Positions 41,871 through 49,949 of a stretch of 64,000 nt of DNA are shown piece by piece. This stretch comes from Vibrio sp. BS-M-Sm-2 (GTDB lineage Bacteria > Pseudomonadota > Gammaproteobacteria > Enterobacterales > Vibrionaceae): contig NZ_CP167895.1 of assembly GCF_041504345.1 (NCBI RefSeq), forward strand, positions 186,001 to 250,000, written 5' to 3'. The notes under the pieces were generated by a model that had not been told where the DNA came from, searched no databases, and saw nothing but the letters and a program-made list of their open reading frames with translations. Position 1 is the first letter of the stretch; each line of letters opens with the position of its first letter. Made by a program: the position numbers and the translations under genes.

Positions 41871-43775
41871 ATGATCACAACATTGATCAATCAAGATTTG
41901 ATTAAGCTTTCGCTTAGCGCTGATTCAAAAGAAGAAGTATTCAAAGAGCTGATAGACGTGCTTTATGCACAAGGTCGAATTTCAGACAAAGCACAGTTCC
42001 TTGCCGACATTAAAGCTCGTGAAGAGCAAGGTAATACCGGGTTTGAAGAAGGCATTGCTCTACCACACGCGAAAAGCAGCGCGGTGATCAAACCCGCGGT
42101 TGTTATTGGCGTCCACAAGCAGGGCATCGAGTACGGTGCCGATGACGGTCAGCCATCAAAACTGTTCTTCATGATCGCTTCTCCTGATGGCGGCGATAAT
42201 CACCACATCGAAGTACTGGCAGAGCTTTCTTCAAAACTGATTGAAGAAGGCTTTATCGAAAGCTTCATGAATGCTCAATCTGAAGAAGAAGCACTAGAAC
42301 TACTGCTTAGCAAACCTGAGCCATCAGAAACGGAAAATAACGTTGGGAAACAAGGCTTCATCATTGGTGTGACAGGCTGCCCAGCCGGCGTTGCACACAC
42401 TTATTTGGCAGCTGAAGCGCTAGAGAAAGGCGCGGCGGCTCTTGGTTACGACATCAAGGTCGAAACTAACGGTTCTATTGGTGTTAAAAACAGCCCTACT
42501 CAAGACGAGATCGAACGTGCAGACGCGATTGTCGTCGCTTGTGACAAACAGGTCGACATGGCTCGCTTTGCCGGAAAACGCGTTATCAGCACCAACGTAA
42601 AAGCGCCAATCAAAGATGCGCAAGGCTTGATTAAACAAGCACTCAACGCACCTAGCTACCAAGCCGAACAAACGCCGACCAATCAATCTGTTGTAGAGAA
42701 AGCATCACAAGCGCGTTCTGACCTTTATCGTTATTTGATGAATGGCGTATCACACATGATTCCATTCGTGGTGACTGGCGGCCTTTTGATTGCCCTAGCA
42801 TTGGCAATTGGTGGCGAGCCAAGTGAATCCGGTATGGCAATTCCTGCTGGCAGCATGTGGAACCAAATTCTAGAAGTGGGTGTGGTTGCGTTCACCCTGA
42901 TGATTCCAATCTTGGCTGGCTACATTGCTTACGCGATTGCAGACCGCCCTGCCTTAACTCCAGGTTTGATTGGCGGTTGGATTGCCAACAACGGTTCTTT
43001 CTATGGTGCTGACGCAGGTACAGGCTTCATTGGCGCGATCATCGCCGGCCTATTGGTTGGTTACTTCGTTAAGTGGATTACCTCGTTTAACTACCACAAA
43101 TTCGTTCAACCGCTAGTGCCTATCATGATCGCTCCGATCACTGGTTCTCTATTCATCGCGGGTCTATTCATCTTTGTTATCGGCGCGCCAATCGCTGGGT
43201 TGATGGATGCTCTTACTGCGCTGCTAACCAGCATGAGCACAGGCAACGTGGTTCTGCTTGGTATTGTCCTTGGTGGTATGGCTGGCTTTGATATGGGTGG
43301 CCCATTCAACAAAGTCGCGTTCCTGTTCTCGGTTGGCATGATTGCTAGTGGTCAAACTCAATTCATGGGTGCGATGGCGTGTGCAATCCCTGTGGCTCCA
43401 CTAGGCATGGCTATCGCAACCAGACTTGGCCGTAAGTTCGACCTGTTCGAATCTTCTGAAATCGAAGCGGGTAAAGCAGCAGGTGCGATGGGCTTGGTGG
43501 GTATCTCTGAAGGTGCGATTCCTTTCGCGGCTCAAGACCCTATGTCAGTAATCCCAGCCAACGTACTTGGTTCAATGACTGCAGCGGTTATGGCGTTCTC
43601 ATTCGGAATCACCAACAGCGTTGCTCACGGTGGTCCGGTTGTTGCTCTACTAGGCGCAATGAACTACCCATTGCTGGCACTTCTGTGCATGGCATCAGGT
43701 GCGGGTGTGACTGCGGTGACTTGTATCGCGCTTAAAAATCTACGTAAAGCCAAGCTAACAACAGCAGCGGCTTAA
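41871..43775 (+). CDS. PTS mannose/fructose-family transporter, EIIA-EIIB-EIIC fusion (ManP-like)
   Basis: A 634-residue permease with order A-B-C: EIIA (1-148, phospho-His66 in EGIALPHAKS), EIIB (about 163-260, phospho-Cys170 in GVTGCPAGVAHT) and EIIC (about 285-630, with GGMAGFDMGGPFNKVA and SEGAIPFAAQDP). It is followed 72 bases later by manA, and an AraC regulator is divergent, the arrangement I recall for the V. cholerae mannose transporter VC1826. Uptake of mannose as mannose-6-phosphate, then isomerised by ManA to fructose-6-phosphate, is the likely pathway. Confidence 0.9.
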   Translation: MITTLINQDLIKLSLSADSKEEVFKELIDVLYAQGRISDKAQFLADIKAREEQGNTGFEEGIALPHAKSSAVIKPAVVIGVHKQGIEYGADDGQPSKLFFMIASPDGGDNHHIEVLAELSSKLIEEGFIESFMNAQSEEEALELLLSKPEPSETENNVGKQGFIIGVTGCPAGVAHTYLAAEALEKGAAALGYDIKVETNGSIGVKNSPTQDEIERADAIVVACDKQVDMARFAGKRVISTNVKAPIKDAQGLIKQALNAPSYQAEQTPTNQSVVEKASQARSDLYRYLMNGVSHMIPFVVTGGLLIALALAIGGEPSESGMAIPAGSMWNQILEVGVVAFTLMIPILAGYIAYAIADRPALTPGLIGGWIANNGSFYGADAGTGFIGAIIAGLLVGYFVKWITSFNYHKFVQPLVPIMIAPITGSLFIAGLFIFVIGAPIAGLMDALTALLTSMSTGNVVLLGIVLGGMAGFDMGGPFNKVAFLFSVGMIASGQTQFMGAMACAIPVAPLGMAIATRLGRKFDLFESSEIEAGKAAGAMGLVGISEGAIPFAAQDPMSVIPANVLGSMTAAVMAFSFGITNSVAHGGPVVALLGAMNYPLLALLCMASGAGVTAVTCIALKNLRKAKLTTAAA

Positions 43776-43847
43776 GCCATTTCAACTCCAATGGCTTGAG
43801 CCCCTATTCTACTCAGACATTTCAGTAGGTCGAGTAGAGCTCAAGCC

Positions 43848-45089
43848 ATGTTTCCCTTCATGGTGATTTCGATGTCTGATTTTTCTTTAGCGAACGATTC
43901 GTTCGTACAACGTTTTTTCTACCCTATGACTAACGTGATTCAAAACTACGCATGGGGTAGCCCTTCTTCGTTTAGCCAACTGTTTGGGATAGATAACCAG
44001 TCTGGTGAGCCGCAAGCGGAGATCTGGATGGGGGCTCACCCGAATGGTTGTTCAATGGTGAACGACAACGGGCAGCAAACCACATTATCGAGCTTGATTT
44101 CCAAGAACCTAAACCTATTTTTAAGCGAGAAAGTGGCAAGTCGCTTTGGTGAATTGCCATATCTATTCAAGGTGTTAGCGGCGGAGAAAGCACTCTCTGT
44201 ACAAGTACACCCAAACAAACAACAAGCTGAATCTGGCTATGCTCTAGAAGAGCAGCAAGGTATTCCGATGACAGCTGGCAATCGTAACTACAAGGATGCC
44301 AACCACAAACCAGAACTGGTGTATGCCCTAACCGACTACACGGCGATGAATGGCTTTAGGTCAATCAATGAGATCCTCGAGCATTTTCATTACCTCGATA
44401 TTCCAGAGCTTCATTCGATGGTCAACGATCTCACGGGCGATCAAACTCCCAATGGATTAGCCTGCTTTTTTGCGAGCTTACTGTCTTTAGAGGGCGAGCA
44501 AAAAGGAATGGCGCTTACTATGTTGATCATGAAGGCCAAGCTTTCTGATAAACGTGTATTCCAATTGATTTCAGAACTGGAAGATCAATATCCAGGTGAT
44601 GTCGGCCTGTTTGTACCGTTACTATTGAACGTAATTACCTTAAAGCCGGGGCAAGCCATGTATCTGGATGCCGAGACTCCCCATGCTTACATCAAAGGGA
44701 CAGGGCTAGAGATCATGGCGAACTCAGACAATGTGTTACGTGCAGGGCTGACGCCTAAATACATGGACGTGAATGAACTGGTTTCTTGTACTCGATTTAA
44801 TGAAAAGCCCGCGGATAGATTACTGCTAAGCCCGATAGAGCAAGATGATGTGATGGAATACGAAATTCCAGTCGAGGATTTTAAGTTCTCTATCGTGCAA
44901 AACTCACATCAACGCAAGATCACTACCGAAGGCGCAGAGATCCTACTGCCACTCGACGAATCCATGGTGCTCACTCACCAATGCGGTGAAACCTGCGTGA
45001 TAGAGAAAGGCCAATCGGTGTTTATTCCTGCTTACGCTGAGAGTTACAAACTGGACTGCGTTGGACGTGTAGCGCGCGCTTACAGCTAG
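43848..45089 (+). CDS. manA: Mannose-6-phosphate isomerase, class I
   Basis: ManA interconverts mannose-6-phosphate and fructose-6-phosphate. The 413-residue frame contains the type I signatures: NVIQNYAWGS near the start, AEIWMGAHPNG, the zinc ligands in LSVQVHPNKQQAE, DANHKPELVYAL, and ETPHAYIKGTGLEIMANSDNV. The start is open to question: ATG 43848 gives an extension of about 25 residues before the first conserved strand, and ATG 43872 or ATG 43926 would fit the family length (about 390) better. It follows the EIIABC gene and ends with its own terminator. Confidence 0.93.
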   Translation: MFPFMVISMSDFSLANDSFVQRFFYPMTNVIQNYAWGSPSSFSQLFGIDNQSGEPQAEIWMGAHPNGCSMVNDNGQQTTLSSLISKNLNLFLSEKVASRFGELPYLFKVLAAEKALSVQVHPNKQQAESGYALEEQQGIPMTAGNRNYKDANHKPELVYALTDYTAMNGFRSINEILEHFHYLDIPELHSMVNDLTGDQTPNGLACFFASLLSLEGEQKGMALTMLIMKAKLSDKRVFQLISELEDQYPGDVGLFVPLLLNVITLKPGQAMYLDAETPHAYIKGTGLEIMANSDNVLRAGLTPKYMDVNELVSCTRFNEKPADRLLLSPIEQDDVMEYEIPVEDFKFSIVQNSHQRKITTEGAEILLPLDESMVLTHQCGETCVIEKGQSVFIPAYAESYKLDCVGRVARAYS

Positions 45090-45117
45090 CTCCATCACCA
45101 CTAATCACACACTATCC

Positions 45118-45145
45118 ATGCCCTTCTTTTGCGGGGCATTTTTGT
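45118..45145 (+). terminator. Intrinsic terminator after manA
   Basis: ATGCCC and GGGCAT pair around a ten-base loop and are followed by a T-run. Confidence 0.65.
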
Positions 45146-45237
45146 TTCTATAGCTTTTGTTTTCCTAGAGCTTTTTTGTCCCTACAGCTCTTTTATTCCT
45201 AACGAAAATTATTTCAGCATCGAAATACACTATCAAA

Positions 45238-45276
45238 TATGACCCATCTCACACTGGATGAATGATGCAAATCACA
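45238..45276. promoter_or_regulatory. Two CRP-like sites upstream of the EIIA-EIICB genes
   Basis: TATGA-CCCATC-TCACA (45238-45253) and AATGA-TGCAAA-TCACA (45261-45276) match TGTGA-N6-TCACA at nine and eight of ten positions. Their centres are 23 bases apart. cAMP-CRP control of a PTS operon is expected. Confidence 0.5.
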
Positions 45277-45388
45277 CTTAATTTTGCTTGGTACAAATGT
45301 ACAGTGAAGGGCTTTTATTTGCTATTTCGCGAATCAGCTTAATCCATTAATTTTAATTCAAGAACTTCAATAGTGAATGAGTTAATAA

Positions 45389-45829
45389 ATGATCACACAG
45401 CTAACTAACGTCAACTTAATTAATAACAACCTTCAAGCGAATAATAAAAAAGAACTGTTTGAAGAATTGGCAGGCATGTTATTTGAAAGCAAACGAATCA
45501 GTAATAAAGAAGCCTTCTTGGCAGACATCGAAATTCGTGAATCTCAAAGCATCACCTCAATGGACGGCATCGCTTACCCACACTCAAAAAGTAAGGCGGT
45601 AACTGAGCCGGCAATCGCTGTTGGTGTTAAGCGTGAAGGTATCGAGTATGGCGATGAAGACGGCATTAACCCAAGCGTGTTTTTTATGATTGCCTCACCC
45701 GATAACGGTGCTGACCATCATATTTATGTACTACAAGAACTATTTGGAAAATTCAGCGATGAATTTATTCAAGATATCCATAACGCAAAAGACGAACAGC
45801 AAATCCTTAATATTTTAATTAATTCATAA
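45389..45829 (+). CDS. PTS fructose-family EIIA component
   Basis: A 146-residue stand-alone EIIA, phospho-His65 in MDGIAYPHSKSKAV and the family tail block SPDNGADHHIYVLQELFGKF. It receives phosphate from HPr and passes it to the EIIB part of the EIICB protein encoded 13 bases downstream. The conserved NTGF segment before the active site is replaced by SITSM, a mild deviation. The genes form one two-gene operon behind CRP-like sites. Confidence 0.9.
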   Translation: MITQLTNVNLINNNLQANNKKELFEELAGMLFESKRISNKEAFLADIEIRESQSITSMDGIAYPHSKSKAVTEPAIAVGVKREGIEYGDEDGINPSVFFMIASPDNGADHHIYVLQELFGKFSDEFIQDIHNAKDEQQILNILINS

Positions 45830-45842
45830 GGCGTAGAAAATT

Positions 45843-47255
45843 ATGAGCACCCTAACAACTCAAGCTACGAATACCAATAATAAAAACAGTAGTAGCGACT
45901 TTAAAAAAATCCTTAGTACCATGAAAGGCCACCTGCTTTTCGGAACCTCACACATGCTGCCTTTCATCGTAGCCGGTGGTGTTCTATTGGCCTTAGCGGT
46001 CATGGCATCAGGCAAAGGTGCTGTACCTGCAGACGGCTTACTGGCAGACATCTCTAATATCGGTATCAAGGGCCTTGTTCTTTTCCCAATCATTCTTGGC
46101 GGCTTTATTGGTTACTCAATTGCAGATAAACCAGCACTAGCGCCAGCGATGATCTCTTCTGGCATCATGGCTGATATGGGCGGCGGCTTCCTTGGCTGTA
46201 TCGTGGCTGGCTTTATCGCCGGTGGCGTGGTGTTCCAACTTAAGAAGATCCCGCTTTCTGCAAACATGACGGCGCTAGGTGCTTACTTCATCTACCCGCT
46301 TCTAGGCACGTTAATCTCTGCAGGTATCGTACTGTGGGGCATCGGTGAGCCAATCAAACTGTTCATGTCTTCAATGAACGAGTTCCTAGCTTCAATGGCT
46401 GGCGCATCTAAGATGGTTCTAGGCACTATCCTTGGCGGTATGACGGCGTTCGATATGGGCGGTCCAATCAACAAAGTGGCAACCCTATTCGCTCAAACGC
46501 AAGTGGACACACAACCATGGCTAATGGGCGGTGTAGGCATCGCGATTTGTACTCCACCTCTAGGCATGGCACTGGCAACGTTCCTATTCAAAAACAAGTT
46601 CTCTAAACAAGAACAAGAAGCAGGTAAAGCGGCTGCAATCATGGGTTCTATCGGTATCTCTGAAGGCGCTATCCCGTTCGCAGCGAACGACCCAATGCGC
46701 GTACTTCCTTCAATCGTTGCCGGTGGTATCGTTGGCTGTGTGTTCGGCTTCATGACAGACGTTCTACTGCACGCACCGTGGGGCGGCCTAATCACTGCGC
46801 CAGTATCAAGCAACATTCCAATGTACGTCGTCGGTATTGCGCTAGGTTCACTGACAACAGCGGTTATCGTTGGTTTCTGGAAACCTGTAGCGGTTGAAAC
46901 AGATGAGGACATGACTGAAGCGCCAGTACAAGCTCAAACAGCGCCTGTAGCAGGCGAAGGCGAGTACGACATCGTAGCAGTAACATGTTGCCCTTCTGGT
47001 GTTGCACACACCTTCATGGCGGCGAAAGCACTGGAAAAAGCAGGCTTAGCAGCAGGCCTAAAGATTAAGGTAGAAACTCAAGGTCAAAACGGTATTCAGA
47101 ACCGCATCACCGACCTAGATGTGGCTAACGCAAGACTGGTTATCTTAGCTCACGATATTCAAGTGAAAGACGCTCACCGCTTTGCTAACGCGAACGTGAT
47201 TGAGTGTTCAACTAAGGAAGCGATGAAGAAAGCTGCGACTATGGTGGCGATCTAA
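45843..47255 (+). CDS. PTS fructose-family transporter, EIIC-EIIB fusion
   Basis: A 470-residue permease with EIIC (about 20-350) followed by EIIB (about 375-470, phospho-Cys383 in CCPSGVAHTFMAA). The EIIC loops FDMGGPINKVATLFAQTQVDTQPW and SEGAIPFAANDP are almost the same as those in the EIIABC protein at 37381. The missing EIIA is supplied by the preceding gene. It completes the third EII system in this 10-kb cluster; the sugar may be fructose, mannose or a polyol. Confidence 0.9.
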   Translation: MSTLTTQATNTNNKNSSSDFKKILSTMKGHLLFGTSHMLPFIVAGGVLLALAVMASGKGAVPADGLLADISNIGIKGLVLFPIILGGFIGYSIADKPALAPAMISSGIMADMGGGFLGCIVAGFIAGGVVFQLKKIPLSANMTALGAYFIYPLLGTLISAGIVLWGIGEPIKLFMSSMNEFLASMAGASKMVLGTILGGMTAFDMGGPINKVATLFAQTQVDTQPWLMGGVGIAICTPPLGMALATFLFKNKFSKQEQEAGKAAAIMGSIGISEGAIPFAANDPMRVLPSIVAGGIVGCVFGFMTDVLLHAPWGGLITAPVSSNIPMYVVGIALGSLTTAVIVGFWKPVAVETDEDMTEAPVQAQTAPVAGEGEYDIVAVTCCPSGVAHTFMAAKALEKAGLAAGLKIKVETQGQNGIQNRITDLDVANARLVILAHDIQVKDAHRFANANVIECSTKEAMKKAATMVAI

Positions 47256-47338
47256 AACTAAAGGCTATCTAAATAAAGAATCAATAAATTAGTGATTGCT
47301 CACTATTGATAAAGTAACTACCCCCTAGTAACTAAAAT

Positions 47339-47371
47339 CCCCATTCGTTTTGTCAGCGAATGGGGGTTTTT
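47339..47371. terminator. Intrinsic terminator after the EIICB gene
   Basis: CCCCATTCG and CGAATGGGG form a nine-base stem followed by a T-run; it also faces the convergent cytochrome gene. Confidence 0.85.
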
Positions 47372-47399
47372 ATTTTTACCAGATCAAAATTTCCGTCAT

Positions 47400-47816
47400 T
47401 TACGGCTCAATATCAAGGCTAGACATGTTTAAATAGCGCTCTAGCCTAACTGAATAAAAGTTTGATAATTCTTCGTCTTCTTCATCATGACAATCGGTAC
47501 AAGTGTCCTTAGGATCAAATTCTTCATGGGGAAGATGACACTCAACGCACTCCATCTCTTCGCTCTCTTTGTGCTTTAGATTATGCTGACTCCCTTCGAG
47601 GTGACCAAAATCATCATGACACTCCACGCAGTTGTTATATTCAAACTCAAGATCGTCAGAAGGCTCTTCGTCTAGATGGCACTGCCCCGCACATGTTTCA
47701 TCCTTTAGGTGAATATTCGCAAGATTATGCTCATCTGGATTAGGTAAATCCTCAGCGACCACCAGTGCGCATACTCCAGCAAGTAACACACCAATTAAAT
47801 ATTTAGTCGTACTCAT
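47400..47816 (-). CDS. Small periplasmic multihaem cytochrome c (tetrahaem type)
   Basis: A 138-residue protein with a signal peptide ending near VVA. It has three CXXCH haem sites (CVECH, CVECH, CTDCH) and a fourth, earlier site CAGQCH that has three residues between the cysteines instead of two. The spacing resembles the small tetrahaem c3-type cytochromes and the haem domain of periplasmic flavocytochrome c fumarate reductases. It would carry electrons in the periplasm. RBS GAAGGAG lies before ATG 47816. The gene follows the pentahaem cytochrome gene after 15 bases, so the two are co-transcribed. Confidence 0.82.
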   Translation of the reverse strand: MSTTKYLIGVLLAGVCALVVAEDLPNPDEHNLANIHLKDETCAGQCHLDEEPSDDLEFEYNNCVECHDDFGHLEGSQHNLKHKESEEMECVECHLPHEEFDPKDTCTDCHDEEDEELSNFYSVRLERYLNMSSLDIEP

Positions 47817-47831
47817 AAAACTGGCTCCTTC

Positions 47832-48431
47832 TTACTGATGCGACTTAAACTCTTTCTCACGCAGAATAGCTTGATGGCAGGTTGCACATAACCCAATGCG
47901 AAACTTCTTACTGATACCGATAATCGGGTCTGAATCGCGATGTAAATTATGACAATTGGAACATGTCAATTGGGTGGCATGTACATCGTGAGTCCACTCA
48001 CTGACCCTCAAGCTTTCAGGAGAATGACAGGCGATACACTTTTGGTTCTGCTCGAAAATTGGCAAGTCGATATGATCATCGAATGGAATAACACTCACCA
48101 CATCAGAATCTTTGGGGTGAGAACCTTTTCTGCCATGACAAGCTGTGCAGTTGTTGTAAAACTCGGTACTGGCATGTGCTCCTACAGAAGCGATGGCATC
48201 AATATTTTTAAGCAGACGCTTTTTTTGATGGCACCGTATACAACGCTTATTTTCCTTTACTAAAATCTGCATTTCCGCTTCATTGGTAATTTGGCTAGAA
48301 AACGGTTTTACATTATGGGAAGCGGAATCCTGAACTGTTGACTCAGAACAGAGCGATAGCGGCATAAAGAATATACTCAACGTGGTCAACACAAATAAAT
48401 AAGAAACATATTGAGTAACTGTTTTGACCAT
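47832..48431 (-). CDS. Pentahaem cytochrome c, NrfB-like
   Basis: A 199-residue exported protein with a signal peptide (about residues 1-28) and five CXXCH sites: CIRCH, CTACH, CIACH, CSNCH and CATCH. Size and haem count match NrfB, the electron donor to NrfA nitrite reductase in enterics, and the first domain of decahaem DmsE/MtrA proteins. No nrfA, nrfC or nrfD gene is in the window. It shares a transcript direction with the tetrahaem cytochrome and the ethylbenzene-dehydrogenase-like gene, so it may feed electrons between a quinol oxidase and these proteins. Confidence 0.82.
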   Translation of the reverse strand: MVKTVTQYVSYLFVLTTLSIFFMPLSLCSESTVQDSASHNVKPFSSQITNEAEMQILVKENKRCIRCHQKKRLLKNIDAIASVGAHASTEFYNNCTACHGRKGSHPKDSDVVSVIPFDDHIDLPIFEQNQKCIACHSPESLRVSEWTHDVHATQLTCSNCHNLHRDSDPIIGISKKFRIGLCATCHQAILREKEFKSHQ

Positions 48432-48510
48432 AATAGTACTCTTCTGTGAAGAAATGATTTGAGCCGATTATTTCGACACAAATCATTTCAGTTAGTTACG
48501 AGTGTTATAC

Positions 48511-49559
48511 TTATTTAAACTCAAGGTTTAACACACCACGATGGTATATGTGATTAATTTGAGAGTTATCAAAAACCGCAACACCAAATGGATATGATTG
48601 GCTCAAATCGTTAAATTGCACATCTTGCGTTTCTGCATTTTCACCCGTAGTTACAAGCTTACGCTTCATTTCCAGAGTCCAAACACCCGCTTTCCAAATT
48701 GCACCGACTTCGATATCACCACGGGAACCGGTAAATGGCTTACCTGTTAGCCCTGGAATTCGGTCTAACTTATTGTAGTCAGTTGTAAACGGCTTCTTCT
48801 CTGAGTCTAAAATAAGTAATGTTTCATTGGTTAAGTTATCTGATACATAGGCTGGCTGGCCGTCTTTTACGTTATTAACGTAGTCCCCCCCGTTTTGCTG
48901 TCTCCTTTACGTCCCCAACCTTTGTTTTGTTTTGGATCGGTATTACTATCAACATATTGGTCATCGAGCTGATTATGTACCGCGGTTCTCACACCTTTCC
49001 AGTGCCACATATCAATAAACTCGCCTTCCTGCTTGGTGTATTTACGTGCTGGGTTCTTATCATCACGCCCTGCGTTTTTACCCTTTTTAGCTCTGTGACA
49101 TGCAGCATTACACCCTTTCTCAGAAAAGCCTTCAGCATTGATGTCCCAATAGACCGCAAATTTATCTTCGTAGTAAGTATTGTCGTGCCCAGTATCATCT
49201 TTATTTTTCAACTGCTTCCATGACCCATCCTCTTGTTTAACCCAAGGAAAGCGGTCAATACTTTTGGTCGGGTCGGCATAAGTAAACAAGAAGTAAATGT
49301 ATTCACTGTCATACATCGACTTCATTTCCACACTGGTTTTTTTAATGCCTTCATAGCCATTATTTGGTTTATACGGTAATTTGTTCACCTTCTGTGTCAG
49401 TGGTTTAGCTTGCTCCCAAACGGCATCAACGTTGCCATCGATAACTATATTTGAGGTAAGCTTACTGCTCTCTAGTATCTTATCTTTTGCGTGAACAGCA
49501 CTGACTGGAATGATCGTAAGTACAGCCACGGTTGATAGTGTAATTATTGAGTACTTCAT
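48511..49559 (-). CDS. Exported ethylbenzene-dehydrogenase-related haem protein, frameshifted as given
   Basis: Restored length about 349 residues. ATG 49559 has AGGAG about seven bases before it and begins a signal peptide ending VHA. The mature part is an EB_dh-type haem-binding domain (family of the gamma subunits of ethylbenzene and DMS dehydrogenases): NIVIDGNVDAVWEQAKPL, the GCNAACHRAKKG site (a CX3CH haem motif) and, after the shift, WTLEMKRKL and DLSQSYPFGVAVFDN. The frame breaks in a seven-G run (plus-strand C at 48885-48891); eight G would restore it, and the second half is fully open to TAA 48511. An intact partner molybdenum enzyme is not encoded here. Confidence 0.82.
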
Positions 49560-49949
49560 TGTTACTCTCCTAACTTCCATTGATCTGTTTATACAATTAA
49601 GCGTAGGAATGAATGAGTTTATTTCAATTGATCGATATCAACTTAAACACAAATAGAAAAATAGGCATATAGAGCTCGATAAATAGGGATTTATTTATTA
49701 TCAAGAAAAACAAACATCATAAATATCAATAACCTTATCTCAGGTATCAATGATAAAATTACAAATAATAGGGATTAGTATCAACTTCAAGCTCAATTGT
49801 TCATTTATCGACAATTTAAATCGCCCATAATTAGATTCATTACAAATATGGAAATAATAAAGGGACGTTAATCATATATTTATGTTCAACGTCCCTTTTC
49901 TTCTATCTCTTATATCTATGCGTTAGGCCTGAACTCGCATTTAGCCTAT
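49560..49949. other. Intergenic region, about 390 bp, with a terminator
   Basis: AT-rich. AAGGGACGTT and AACGTCCCTT (49859-49898) form the terminator of the OppA-like gene. No gene was found. The rest should hold the promoter of the cytochrome cluster; FNR or Fur boxes could not be assigned. Confidence 0.5.
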
